From: Protofrankia sp963555925
GTDB taxonomy: Bacteria > Actinomycetota > Actinomycetes > Frankiales > Frankiaceae
NCBI GenBank assembly: GCA_963555925.1
Contig: CAUVXJ010000006.1
Span: 21,788-85,787 of the forward strand
Reading direction: 5' to 3'
DNA: 64,000 nucleotides
In this document: one piece after another, positions 8,017 to 19,005 of the stretch
Layout of the letters: each line of letters opens with the position of its first letter
How positions within the stretch are numbered: position 1 is the stretch's first letter
Program-made: the position numbers and the translations under genes
Notes under the pieces: model-generated
What the model saw: the letters and a program-made list of their open reading frames with translations, nothing else
Database searches by the model: none
Told to the model about the DNA's origin: nothing

Positions 8017-9393
8017 ATGACGCCCAAGCAGGCCAGTCACAGTCTCTTGGAGCCGGTGGGGCGCACCCGCGTGATGGGCGTGATCAACGCGACCCCGGAT
8101 TCGTTCTCCGACGGGGGTACCTACGCGACCGTCACTGAGGCGGTCCGAGTCGGACTGGCGATGGCCGCCGACGGCGCCGACATCATCGACGTCGGCGGTG
8201 AGTCGACCCGACCGGGCGCGGCCCGGGTCGATCCGGACGAGGAACTGCGCAGGGTGCTGCCGGTGGTGACCGAGCTGGCCGCGGCAGGGGTCGCCGTCAG
8301 CGTGGACACGACCCGCCGGACGGTTGCCGAGGCCGCGCTGGCAGCCGGCGCTGTGATCATAAATGACGTGTCGGGCGCGGCCGACCGCGACCTGTTGACG
8401 CTGGCCGCCGAACGGGGCGTTCCGTACGTGTTGATGCACGCCAGGGGTGCGAGCGCGGGCATGTCCACGCGGGCGGTCTACGGTGACGTCGTGTCCGAGG
8501 TCGTGGCCGAGCTGCGTGAGCGCCTCGACGTCGTACTCGCGGCCGGTGTCGCGCCGGACAGAGTGATCATCGATCCGGGGATCGGCTTCGCGAAGAAGGC
8601 CAGGCACAACTGGGCACTGCTCGCGCACATGGAAGCCTTCGCCGCGCTGGACCATCCCCTGTTGGTCGGTACGTCGCGTAAGTCGTTTCTCGGCAGCCTG
8701 CTCGCGGACTCCGACGGTCGCTCCCGGCCGGCAGCTGACCGCGACGACGCGACCCAGGCGACGACGGCGCTGCTGGCGGTCACCGGGGTGTGGGCGGTAC
8801 GGGTGCATGCGGTGCGGGCGGCGGCGGACGCCGTCCGGGTCGTGCAGGTATGGCAGGGTGCTCGCGCCCCCGGGCAGCCGCGCGATGCGCGCACCCGGGC
8901 GGCCCGGATGCGGTCCGCAGCCGGAGGCTGTGACCCAGGGCGGACCCCGACGTCCACCGGCGGGTGCGGCATGACCGGCGGGCCACCGGGAGCGGGATGG
9001 CCCGGGACCGACAGTCCGCTGGCCGCCGCACCGGACCGGATCGCCCTCACCGGCCTGCGGGTCCACGGCCACCATGGCGTTCTGCCGGCCGAACGCGCGT
9101 TGGGTCAGGAGTTCATCGTGGACGCCGTGCTGTGGGTGGACACCCGGCCGGCGGCTATGACCGACGACCTCACCGCCACCGTCGACTACGGGACGCTGGC
9201 CCGGACCCTGGCCGGGATCGTGGCTGGCGAACCGGTGGATCTGATCGAGACGCTCGCGCACCGGCTGGCTGGCGCATGCTTGGCCGACGATCGCGTTGCC
9301 CGGGCACAGGTGACCGTGCACAAGCCCGCGGCGCCGATCCCACTGCCGTTCACCGACGTCGCGGTCACCGTGACCCGGGACCGTCCCGCGTGA
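8017..9393 (+). CDS. folP-folB: Bifunctional dihydropteroate synthase / dihydroneopterin aldolase
   Basis: This is one 458-aa frame. Residues ~1-285 are dihydropteroate synthase: MGVINATPDSFSDGG, DVGGESTRPGA, IINDVSG, DPGIGFAKKARHN, VGTSRKSFLG and a final RVHAV. It joins pABA to the pterin pyrophosphate. Residues ~340-458 are dihydroneopterin aldolase: GLRVHGHHGVLPAER, VDYGTLA, the ETLAHRL helix and HKPAAPIP with the catalytic Lys. A ~40-residue Arg/Gly-rich linker joins them. The two are usually separate genes in actinobacteria. An internal ATG at 8971 could still give free FolB. GAGGAG precedes the start, and folK overlaps by 4 nt. Confidence 0.9.
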   Translation: MTPKQASHSLLEPVGRTRVMGVINATPDSFSDGGTYATVTEAVRVGLAMAADGADIIDVGGESTRPGAARVDPDEELRRVLPVVTELAAAGVAVSVDTTRRTVAEAALAAGAVIINDVSGAADRDLLTLAAERGVPYVLMHARGASAGMSTRAVYGDVVSEVVAELRERLDVVLAAGVAPDRVIIDPGIGFAKKARHNWALLAHMEAFAALDHPLLVGTSRKSFLGSLLADSDGRSRPAADRDDATQATTALLAVTGVWAVRVHAVRAAADAVRVVQVWQGARAPGQPRDARTRAARMRSAAGGCDPGRTPTSTGGCGMTGGPPGAGWPGTDSPLAAAPDRIALTGLRVHGHHGVLPAERALGQEFIVDAVLWVDTRPAAMTDDLTATVDYGTLARTLAGIVAGEPVDLIETLAHRLAGACLADDRVARAQVTVHKPAAPIPLPFTDVAVTVTRDRPA

Positions 9394-9890
9394 CCGGGCC
9401 GATACCGCAACCGGGGCTGCCGACCGCAGTTCTCGCGCTGGGCTCGAACCTGGGTGACCGCCTTGCGCTGCTTCGTGCCGCCGTCTGGAGGCTGCGCGCC
9501 GTGGCGGTGTCGGAGGTGTACGAGACCACGCCGGTCGGAGGACCCGACCAGGACAATTATCTCAACGCGGTCGTGTTGGTCCCCGCGGCACCGGCGCGGG
9601 CACTGCTGGCGGCGGCGCGGGCGGCCGAGGCGGCTGCAGCGCGGGTGCGGACAGTACGCTGGGGGCCGCGTTCCCTGGATGTCGATGTGATCGCCTGTGG
9701 CGAGTTGGTCAGTGATGATCCGGAGATCCTCATCCCACATCCGCGTGCCCATATCCGTGCGTTCGTCTGCGTCCCATGGCTGGACGTCGATCCGGACGCG
9801 GTGCTGCCCGGTCACGGTCGGGTAGTCGATCTGGTGGCCGGGCTTGATGCCTGCGGGGTTCACCGAACGCCGTGGAGCCTGCGCCAGTGA
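9390..9890 (+). CDS. folK: 6-hydroxymethyl-dihydropterin pyrophosphokinase
   Basis: This 166-aa protein transfers pyrophosphate from ATP to 6-hydroxymethyl-7,8-dihydropterin, making the substrate for FolP. The motifs ALGSNLGDR, YETTPVGGPDQDNYLNAV, RWGPRSLDVDVI and HPRAHIRAFV are all in place. The length is normal. The GTG start overlaps the folP-folB stop (GTGA), so translation is probably coupled. The stop overlaps the next gene in the same way. Confidence 0.95.
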   Translation: MTGPIPQPGLPTAVLALGSNLGDRLALLRAAVWRLRAVAVSEVYETTPVGGPDQDNYLNAVVLVPAAPARALLAAARAAEAAAARVRTVRWGPRSLDVDVIACGELVSDDPEILIPHPRAHIRAFVCVPWLDVDPDAVLPGHGRVVDLVAGLDACGVHRTPWSLRQ

Positions 9891-10324
9891 AGCCGACCCG
9901 GGCGCGTGACCTGGTGGCTGCGGCTGTGGTGGTCGGTGCGCTCACCTACACCTTCATGATCTTCAATTATCAGAACCTGCCGCGGTTCCCGCACACGGCA
10001 CCGCTGTCGCTGGTGATCGTCGGATTGGTGGAGGTGCAGACTGCGTCGATCACCCGGCGTCGGTTGCAGGGGCGGCCGGGGACGAGGCCGATCCTGCCGC
10101 TGACGGTCGCCCGGCTCGCGGCCATTGCGAAGGCCAGCAGCCTCGCCGGGGCGGCGCTGGCGGGGGCGTGGGCGTCGGTATTCGGTTACGTGCTACCACG
10201 CTCGGACGAGTTCCGCACCGCCGGCCCGGATGCGATCACCGCCGGTCTGGGGATCGGAGCCGCTGCGGTGCTCGTCGTCGGCGGGCTGTTGCTTGAGCGT
10301 GTATGCCGAGTCCCCAGACCGTAG
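9887..10324 (+). CDS. DUF3180 membrane protein
   Basis: This ~145-aa protein has four hydrophobic segments and the start VKPTRARDLVAAAVVVGAL, matching the DUF3180 family found beside folK in many actinobacteria. The function is unknown. I chose the GTG at 9887 because it overlaps the folK stop as GTGA; a GTG at 9872 is an alternative. The cytosolic loop TRRRLQGRPGTRPILPLTVAR lies between the second and third membrane segments. Confidence 0.85.
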   Translation: MKPTRARDLVAAAVVVGALTYTFMIFNYQNLPRFPHTAPLSLVIVGLVEVQTASITRRRLQGRPGTRPILPLTVARLAAIAKASSLAGAALAGAWASVFGYVLPRSDEFRTAGPDAITAGLGIGAAAVLVVGGLLLERVCRVPRP

Positions 10325-10422
10325 GCCGTGCCCGGCGGATCTTCAATCGCGCGGACCGGCGCCCGGGCGACCGACATCCACCGGGCACTCCCTGGAACGC
10401 TCGCGGCCGGCACCTCTTACTC

Positions 10423-10462
10423 TGGTGGTTGTCAACTGGACGTGGTGGTTGTCAACTGGACG
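10423..10462 (+). repeat. 20-bp exact tandem repeat, two copies
   Basis: TGGTGGTTGTCAACTGGACG is repeated without spacing in the region before the next gene. It could be an operator or a part of that gene's promoter; each copy contains TTGTCAA. Confidence 0.5.
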
Positions 10463-10539
10463 CACGCAACGCGAGCGCAACGCCGTGATACACCGATGGG
10501 GACGTTTGGTTGGTGCGGACCGCGATGGGAGGTCAGTCG

Positions 10540-12681
<2,142 letters not shown>

Positions 12682-12729
12682 CCGACGCCGGTCCACCTCG
12701 TCCTGACCGAGGCGTTTCACAACAGGCTC

Positions 12730-13911
12730 TCAGAGGTTGGGTCCGGCTCGATGCGACCGCATCGGCGCGAGCAGCCGCCAGAGTACCGCTGCGGTGTTGA
12801 ACCGGGCCGGACCGCTGCTGGGCGGCCAGCCATGGGCGACACCGGGAAGCAGGAACTCCACGACACGCTTGTCGGACGAGCAGCTCGTTTCCTTTTTTGT
12901 CGCCGAGTAACGGCTGCCGGCCGGGGATGCGGAGGCGGCCGTGGGTGTGGGTGTGGGTGTGGGCGTGGCCGTGGGCGTCGCCTGCCTGGTTGCGGTGGCG
13001 CCGGCCGTCGGTCGGTCATTGGTGTCCCGAGTCGATACCCCCACACCGGTAGTGCCCGGCTGGCCACCGGCCGCATCGTCGGTCGGCAACCCGTCGACGT
13101 CGGTCCTGACGCTGTCCCGCGGTTGCGGGGGCGACGGGCAGTCGGCCCTGGCCCGGAACGGACCCAGGCTGTCCTCGACCGATGTCAGCGGTGTTCCCAG
13201 CGCATCGGACCAGGCAGTGCCATCGTAGGGAACGCGTTCATCGAGCTGTCCGTGCACGGCAACCACACCGACCGGTGCTGCCGGTGTGCAGTCAGTGGTC
13301 TGCAGACTGGCCGCCACCACGGCGATGCCGGCGATCTCGGCCGCGTGCTCACATGCGTAGCGGTAGGCGAGCATCCCACCGTTGGAGAAGCCGACCAGAA
13401 TCACCCGGTGCCGGTCGATGGGATAGTGCTGTTCAAGATCGGAGATGAGGGCCCGTAACCATCCGACGTCGTCGATATGATCGGCCGCGGCCTGTCCGCA
13501 GCAGGTGCCGGCGTCCCACGATGTGTCCAGACCATCGGGATAGGCCACGGCGACGCCGGCACTGGCGGCGAGGGCATCGATGCCCCACTCCGCCTGGGGC
13601 TCGTGGCCATCGTTCGCAAGGCTGTGCAGCGCGACGACGAGCGGAAAAGGCCGCGGGGATGTGGCCGGTGGCAGGGTGAGGCGCAGCTGCGGCGTTCGCC
13701 CTGACCGTTCGTAGGCGTCCGGTCCGATCGTCGAGGTGGCGGCGCCGGCCACGGGCCTCATCGGCGGCATGGGAGACCGGCTTAGGTTGGCGCACCCTGC
13801 CGTGTTCCAGGTCAGGACGAGGACGAACCCGGTGATGAGGCTGAGGATGGTACGGCGACGCGAGGACGGCACCACACGGATTTTGTCCCGTCCGCCAGAC
13901 GTCCCTCTCAT
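12730..13911 (-). CDS. LpqC-like secreted esterase (PHB-depolymerase family)
   Basis: This 393-aa alpha/beta hydrolase begins with a signal peptide ending in TAGC, a near-lipobox. The nucleophile elbow is GFSNGG (~residue 178). A candidate acid is in HGQLDERVPYDG and the His in GVAHGWPP, completing a triad. LPPATSPRPFPLVVALHSL is typical of LpqC/feruloyl-esterase-like proteins. Between the acid and the His there is a Pro/Thr-rich insert (TPTATPTPTPTPTA) encoded by short repeats. The start overlaps the upstream gene's stop (ATGA), so the two genes form an operon. It converges on the preceding gene. The substrate is unknown. Confidence 0.75.
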   Translation of the reverse strand: MRGTSGGRDKIRVVPSSRRRTILSLITGFVLVLTWNTAGCANLSRSPMPPMRPVAGAATSTIGPDAYERSGRTPQLRLTLPPATSPRPFPLVVALHSLANDGHEPQAEWGIDALAASAGVAVAYPDGLDTSWDAGTCCGQAAADHIDDVGWLRALISDLEQHYPIDRHRVILVGFSNGGMLAYRYACEHAAEIAGIAVVAASLQTTDCTPAAPVGVVAVHGQLDERVPYDGTAWSDALGTPLTSVEDSLGPFRARADCPSPPQPRDSVRTDVDGLPTDDAAGGQPGTTGVGVSTRDTNDRPTAGATATRQATPTATPTPTPTPTAASASPAGSRYSATKKETSCSSDKRVVEFLLPGVAHGWPPSSGPARFNTAAVLWRLLAPMRSHRAGPNL

Positions 13912-14579
13912 CGGTGTCGGCGTTGATCTCCTCGCGGACCACGAAGGCCACGAGTGACGCCTGTCTCGCCGTCCCGGCCGGTGTGTGGTGCGGGAGCCGC
14001 GGTGGATCCGGGCAGAGTCGGAAAGACTCCCGGCTCCGTTGCTGCGCCCTGGCTACCCAGGCCGCAGCCGGACGGTGCCGGCATTGTGGTCTGCGTTGTG
14101 GTCTGCGTTGGGGTTGCGGCCGGCGCTGCGATCGGCCCGCTGACCGGTCGCTTCGATTCGGATAGCAGGCCGGGCTCGTGCCAGTGTTCGTCTGTCCTGA
14201 CCACACCGAGACGGGGGCGGTTGGTCGGGCCGGTCCTGTCCATCAGCTCGGTGACATCAGCAATATCGATCACATCGGCCATGTCGGCTATATCAGCTAC
14301 ATCGACATCAGCTACATCGACCAGGTCGGCCGCATCCGACGTGGTTGCCTCAGTAGGAAGGTCTGACCGCAGGCTGGTCGCGGCGGCGCGCCGATACCGC
14401 ACAAACGCCTCCTGAGCGCGGTTCTCCAGGTCGTGGACCAGTTCGAGCTGCTCGCGGACACGGCGCTCACCGGCTGGTCCGGCGGCGAGGAGGTCCGACA
14501 GGCAGTGGTCGACCGCGCGACGGGCCTGCAGCCAGACGAGGAGCAACCGGGAGCGCTCCAGGTCTGATGGCATGTCCAC
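13908..14579 (-). CDS. Protein of unknown function, helical N-terminus and repeat-rich middle
   Basis: This 223-aa frame starts at GTG 14579 after GGGGGAGA (an ATG at 14573 is an alternative). Residues ~3-75 form long amphipathic helices with a coiled-coil look (SRLLLVWLQARRAVDHCLSD; REQLELVHDLENRAQEAFVR). A stretch of about 25 residues in DVADVDVADIADMAD style follows, encoded by a 9-12 bp repeat, then a Pro/Thr-rich tail. It overlaps the LpqC-like gene by 4 nt. I recognise no family. Confidence 0.5.
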   Translation of the reverse strand: MDMPSDLERSRLLLVWLQARRAVDHCLSDLLAAGPAGERRVREQLELVHDLENRAQEAFVRYRRAAATSLRSDLPTEATTSDAADLVDVADVDVADIADMADVIDIADVTELMDRTGPTNRPRLGVVRTDEHWHEPGLLSESKRPVSGPIAAPAATPTQTTTQTTMPAPSGCGLGSQGAATEPGVFPTLPGSTAAPAPHTGRDGETGVTRGLRGPRGDQRRHR

Positions 14580-14894
14580 CGAAATGTCTCCCCCGTTTCC
14601 GGCGCTGCGCGCAGGTGCCCTGCGGCCGCGGACGGCCTGGGAACCCAGGCCGTCCGGCAGGCCGCATCCAGCGCGCCGCAAAGCGGAGCGACGGGACCGG
14701 CGCCGCCGTTGGTCGCGACACTCCGTCGTACCCAGAGTGCCTCACCTGCATCCCTCGCGTGCGTCAGTTCGCGCAAGGAGCATGGGTGCGTCGTGGGGAT
14801 CTCGGATGGTTTGGGTGGTCCTTGGGTGCGATGGCGCAGTGTTCGTGATTGCCGAGTGTGAGCATCGTTCCAGGTGTGACCGCCGTGTCATGTC

Positions 14895-14926
14895 GTTACG
14901 AGGTCATGCCGTCACGAGGTCATGCC
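14895..14926. repeat. 16-bp tandem repeat, two copies
   Basis: The unit CGAGGTCATGCCGTCA occurs twice, directly downstream of the minus-strand membrane protein gene. The function is unknown. Confidence 0.5.
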
Positions 14927-14927
14927 G

Positions 14928-15950
14928 TCACGACGGTTGCCTCGGCTCGGGGTCGAGACCTGATCCGTCGGTTGCCGTGGACGTATCCCGTTCGTGCACG
15001 GGGATCGGATCCGCAGGGTCCGCCGTCTGGCCGCCGTTGCCGTGACCCGCCGTCACCAGGTCACCGACCGGGGCGCCGACGAGGTCGCTCACCGGGACGA
15101 CCACCGGCTCCTCGGCGGCAGCACGAGCCCGGTTGTCCCGCCAGGTGGCCCTGGCGGTCGTCAGTTCCGGGCCACCACGGCGCAGAAGCTCCTCCCAGCG
15201 GCGTTGCATCGGACGGATCAGGCCACCACCCACTCCGACGACCGTTACCCCGGTGACGGTCGTGAGCAGGGCATAGAGCAACGGGGTTGTCACTGCGGTG
15301 GCAAGTCCGAGTTCGTCCAGGGCGGCCTTGCCAAATCCGATCATTATGAGCACGGTTGTGGTGGTCGCCGCGGTGTTCGCGTAGGGAAGACCCGTCAGCG
15401 CCTCGCCGACGAAGGTGCGGGCAGCCGATGCAAGGGTGACGCCGAGTACGAGTACCGAACAGGCGAGAATCGCGTGCGCAAGCAGGATGACGAGGTCGTG
15501 GACGAGGTCGCTGACGGGGTTGCTGCCGAACAGGCCGAGGGCTAGCTGGAAGAGCGCAAGGAGTGCGACGGCGAATACTAGCCGTAGCAGGCCGATGCGC
15601 AGCTCGTGAGCGGGCCGGCGGAGCGCGCGGGTGAGCCCACCCCGATCGAGCAGGTTGTCGGCGCCAGCGCGATCAAGGAGACGGTTGATGATCCTGATGG
15701 CGGCGCGGACGGCTAGGCCGCCAGCGCACATGATGAATGCGAACGCTCCGATTTTCGGCACGATATGGACAAAATATAACCATACATCTGATAAGCCTTC
15801 ATTCCACCCGGCGGCCTGCGGTGCCAATAGTCCCCACTCCCATCGCGACGGTCGCGCCCCAGGTCGGTTGCGCATCGGTCGGTCCTGCTGTGGTCGCTCG
15901 TGTGCTGGTCGCTCGTGCGCTGGCAGTTTGTGCGTGTGGGGCGTCGCCAC
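14928..15950 (-). CDS. Conserved TM-helix membrane protein (MscS-related N-terminal type)
   Basis: This 340-aa protein has about five hydrophobic segments. GAFAFIMCAGGLAVRAAIRI followed by a basic stretch and repeated leucine-rich helices resembles the 'conserved TM helix' proteins related to mechanosensitive channels; the MscS beta domain itself is absent. Both termini are hydrophilic. The start is GTG at 15950; a Met at residue 26 is possible. The role is uncertain. Confidence 0.6.
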   Translation of the reverse strand: MATPHTHKLPAHERPAHERPQQDRPMRNRPGARPSRWEWGLLAPQAAGWNEGLSDVWLYFVHIVPKIGAFAFIMCAGGLAVRAAIRIINRLLDRAGADNLLDRGGLTRALRRPAHELRIGLLRLVFAVALLALFQLALGLFGSNPVSDLVHDLVILLAHAILACSVLVLGVTLASAARTFVGEALTGLPYANTAATTTTVLIMIGFGKAALDELGLATAVTTPLLYALLTTVTGVTVVGVGGGLIRPMQRRWEELLRRGGPELTTARATWRDNRARAAAEEPVVVPVSDLVGAPVGDLVTAGHGNGGQTADPADPIPVHERDTSTATDGSGLDPEPRQPS

Positions 15951-16157
15951 CTAACGATCACCGCCTACCGATCGTCATCGATTGCCCACCGCATGCATGG
16001 AAACAGCACACATCATCGGCAACGATCACACCATGTTGCCACACGGGGGCGGAAAGTAGCGTTCGTGTAGTCCGTCCGTGGATGCACGCGGCGTAGGTGT
16101 CACATGATCGTTTGAAGACCGCCGGCTGACGCGGACCTATAGGAAGTCACGAACCGA

Positions 16158-16922
16158 CTACTGGCTGGCAACCTTCCGGACGATCTGCCGTGCGACCCGG
16201 TTCACCACGGCCTGGTCGGGGTCGTCGAACACACGGCCGACGACGAACGAGCTCTGGACCTGGCCGTGGAACACGAACATCAGATCGAAGGTCATCGGTA
16301 TCGGCGGCCCATCCAGAGTCATGGTTGCTTTCACCCTGGTCAGTGCGCTGACGCCGGGCGGCGCCTTGCGGACTGATGCCGACCCGACCGTGAACGTGCT
16401 GCTGGTGGGCAGGCCTGCGGCCTGGCCGTACTCGCGTTGGAGCAGCTGGCCGACGCAGGACGGGAAGGACGGCTCGGCGGCGACTCGAACGGCATTCGCA
16501 ATCACCTCGACTGGATAGACCGCCGCGACCGAGCCCATGAAGACCTGGCTGTCACTCGTGGTGAAGTATGGTCCCTTGGCCGAGTCCAGCGGCTCCACCT
16601 TCGACCCAGCTGTGGATTCACCCATGCACGAGGCGAAACTGGTCATCGCGGCGACCGACAGCGCGCCACGGTTGTCCAGCGACGTACTGGCGCCGAAGCC
16701 GGTCGTCTCCGGCCCCTCGGTCAGCACGTAGTCGTCGGCGTGCAGCGACGTACGGGCGGCTGCCTGCTGTGTCGGGGGCACCGGCTCGGTTCCCACCGCC
16801 GCCGGACCGGGGCCTTTTCCGCCTCCGCAGGAGCTGGTTACGAGCCCCAGCAGGACGCAGACCAAACCGAGGCCGAGTGCTTGGACCCGATCACGCCGCG
16901 TCGCCAGCAACATCCCTATCAC
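16158..16922 (-). CDS. Putative lipoprotein
   Basis: This ~254-aa protein has a basic start, a hydrophobic stretch (LGLGLVCVLLGLVTSSC) and a lipobox ending in Cys, followed by a Gly/Pro linker. The frame is open to ATG 16970. I prefer the GTG at 16922 (AGGGGG 7 nt upstream) because it gives a signal peptide of normal length. The mature domain has two Cys that could form a disulfide (SFASCMG and FPSCVGQLL). It shares no motif I recognise and is probably anchored on the outer face of the membrane. Confidence 0.65.
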   Translation of the reverse strand: MIGMLLATRRDRVQALGLGLVCVLLGLVTSSCGGGKGPGPAAVGTEPVPPTQQAAARTSLHADDYVLTEGPETTGFGASTSLDNRGALSVAAMTSFASCMGESTAGSKVEPLDSAKGPYFTTSDSQVFMGSVAAVYPVEVIANAVRVAAEPSFPSCVGQLLQREYGQAAGLPTSSTFTVGSASVRKAPPGVSALTRVKATMTLDGPPIPMTFDLMFVFHGQVQSSFVVGRVFDDPDQAVVNRVARQIVRKVASQ

Positions 16923-17026
16923 TTGTGTACCCCCTGGATGCCGCGGTGGGTTCGGTTCGGCCGTTGTCATGGTCTCCGACAGCGTAAAGAACCATGATCA
17001 CGTCACCGGTTACGTCACGTGCCTCC

Positions 17027-17076
17027 GAACGATGTGAATCCGGTGTCGCTAGAACAGCACTGGATTCACATCGTTC
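17027..17076. terminator. Long hairpin downstream of the L,D-transpeptidase gene
   Basis: Arms 17027-17045 and 17058-17076 pair over 19 bp with one mismatch (GAACGATGTGAATCCGGTG) around a 12-nt loop. It sits between two minus-strand genes, after the stop of the transpeptidase gene. A terminator is the simplest reading, though there is no U-tract. Confidence 0.5.
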
Positions 17077-17113
17077 ACGGCAGCGGTGCCAGAAGTAGGG
17101 GGTCAGCAGGGGG

Positions 17114-17977
17114 TCAGGCCGCGATTTCCACCGGGGTACCCAGCGGGAGTATTTTCGCGAGCCTGGTGATGACATCGTTGCGAACCCGGATGCAGCCGTG
17201 GCTGACATCCTGCCCGACCAGGTTGGGCTGGTTTGTTCCGTGGATGCCGATCACCGGGTCCTCCCCGTCGAAGGAGTCGAGGGTGGTGGAGAACCCGCTG
17301 AGCCCGAAGGCGTACGGACCGTAGGCGCCGGCCGGGTTGCGTGGCTGGAGCAACTCGGTCACGTAGAAGTGGCCACCGGGCGTCGGGGTGTCGGTTGTGC
17401 CCACGGCGATGGGCTCGTCCACGACGATCGTGGTCTTGTCGTAGACCCGCAGGCGGTGATCCTTGCGGGCTACCACGATGTGGTAGCCCGTCAGGCTGGC
17501 CTTCACCTGGGACGCCTTCACCCAACCGGTGCTGCCGTTGGGCTCCACCGGCAGCAGGACGTGCCACCAGTTCGGGAGTTTGGCCACCACCAGGAACACC
17601 CGCGGAGCGCCTGCCGGGTTCGGGCTGTGTAGTTGGGAGGACGCGGTTTTCGCCGTGGGGCTCTTGTAGATGTCCACCACGGCGCCGGCCGCAGTCACGA
17701 TCGTGTTCATCCCGTCGGCGTTGACGGCGGTCACGGCCGCGAGCTGGCTACGCACCGGATCCGGAATGGCGGTCGCGGACGCCTGGGGCTGGGCTTTTGA
17801 ACCCCCACCACCGCAGCCCGTGAAAGCAACCATGCCACCGACGACGAGCAGCGCGATCTTCATGCGCCGGCGGGTCGGTCGGCGGTCAGCCGGGAGACGG
17901 TCGGTGGAAATCGATATGGCGGACGCCGCCGGCCCGGATACGGGGCGACGGCGTCCGATCAGAGCTGAGGAGATCAT
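17114..17977 (-). CDS. L,D-transpeptidase (YkuD), probable lipoprotein
   Basis: This 287-aa protein carries the YkuD catalytic block IGIHGTNQPN followed by SHGCIRVRN, with the nucleophilic Cys. Such enzymes make 3-3 cross-links in peptidoglycan. The SH3-like stretch VFLVVAKLPNWWHVLLPV precedes the catalytic domain. A lipobox-like AFTGC occurs at ~residue 54, after a 38-residue N-terminal extension; a start at Met39 (17863) would give a normal signal peptide. I kept 17977 because it overlaps the previous stop as ATGA. It is co-transcribed with the secreted protein gene upstream. Confidence 0.8.
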   Translation of the reverse strand: MISSALIGRRRPVSGPAASAISISTDRLPADRRPTRRRMKIALLVVGGMVAFTGCGGGGSKAQPQASATAIPDPVRSQLAAVTAVNADGMNTIVTAAGAVVDIYKSPTAKTASSQLHSPNPAGAPRVFLVVAKLPNWWHVLLPVEPNGSTGWVKASQVKASLTGYHIVVARKDHRLRVYDKTTIVVDEPIAVGTTDTPTPGGHFYVTELLQPRNPAGAYGPYAFGLSGFSTTLDSFDGEDPVIGIHGTNQPNLVGQDVSHGCIRVRNDVITRLAKILPLGTPVEIAA

Positions 17978-18771
17978 CCCGTGAAGTGAACCTTGTCGGT
18001 GACGATAGCCGTTGCCGGGGCCGCGACCGGCGCGATCGTCGTCGACACCGGCACGGTCCCGCCACTACCCGCGCCGCTTGTCTTGGTCGCGGTGGGGGAT
18101 GCCGTGGTGGTGGTCGGGCAGTCCGCGATGGCGAAGGCCGGGATCGCGAGCACGACCTCTTCGTTCTTCAGGTCGAATGCGCCCGCGATCACGACGTCAG
18201 CCGACGTGTCCAGGGAGACGGTCTTGCCGGCCCCGATCTCACCGAAGTTGTAGTTGACGTCGGTGTCGATCCACGCAAAGCCGTAAGCCTTGGAGGAGGT
18301 GTTCTTGAGCGTCCAGACGGGCCCCTTCGGGCCGCAGGTGAAGCTGAGCGCCAGCGGCTGGGGAACCAGGTCGTCCAGCGACACATCGTCCGGCAGCCAG
18401 GGCGCGAGATCGATAAGTTGCTTGTCCAGGCCGGACAGCGGTATTCCCGGCAGCGACGGCAGGCCCGACGGAAGGGATCCGCCCCCGGGCCGCTTGGTCA
18501 CCGGCGGCTGGGACGGCAGCACGTCTTTGCCCTGCGGCGGTACCGGGGGCGTCGCGTTTTCGGCTGGCCCGGCCGGCGCCGTCGCGACCGGCGTACCACT
18601 GGCAACCGCAGCCGGCGCAGCTGATGCCAGCGCGGCAGTAGTTGCGGTGGCTGTGGGCAAGGTGTTCGCTGCGTCGGCGTCGTTTGTCGCCCAGGCCGCA
18701 GGCGCGGCCAGCCCGACGGTTATCGAGCCGATTACGCAGGCCAGAGCCAGTCGCGTCCTGCCCAAACGCAT
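17974..18771 (-). CDS. Secreted protein of unknown function
   Basis: This 265-aa protein has a clear signal peptide (LALACVIGSITVGLAAPAAWA). An Ala/Pro/Thr-rich linker runs to about residue 125, then a compact domain with FTCGPKGPVWTLKNTSS and a second Cys near ADCP, possibly a disulfide-bonded beta domain. A Thr/Ala-rich tail follows. It is translationally coupled to the L,D-transpeptidase, so a cell-wall role is plausible. No family is recognised. Confidence 0.6.
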   Translation of the reverse strand: MRLGRTRLALACVIGSITVGLAAPAAWATNDADAANTLPTATATTAALASAAPAAVASGTPVATAPAGPAENATPPVPPQGKDVLPSQPPVTKRPGGGSLPSGLPSLPGIPLSGLDKQLIDLAPWLPDDVSLDDLVPQPLALSFTCGPKGPVWTLKNTSSKAYGFAWIDTDVNYNFGEIGAGKTVSLDTSADVVIAGAFDLKNEEVVLAIPAFAIADCPTTTTASPTATKTSGAGSGGTVPVSTTIAPVAAPATAIVTDKVHFTG

Positions 18772-19005
18772 TGTGTGTGTCCCCTCAGACGTCAGATGGG
18801 CTGGATACAGGGCCTGTGGCCACCGTCACAGCCGCGTTTCCGGGGAACCATACCAACGCCCATTTCGGAGTTCGCGGGCGGGGTGGCATGCAATGAACCA
18901 GGACCCGTCGACGTGTGAGTACGTTTTGGTCTCGTAGCTTGTCAGCCTGGCTCGGTCGGTTAAATCATATGATCGTTGGTAGCTGAAAAAGTCACCGGTC
19001 AGGGC

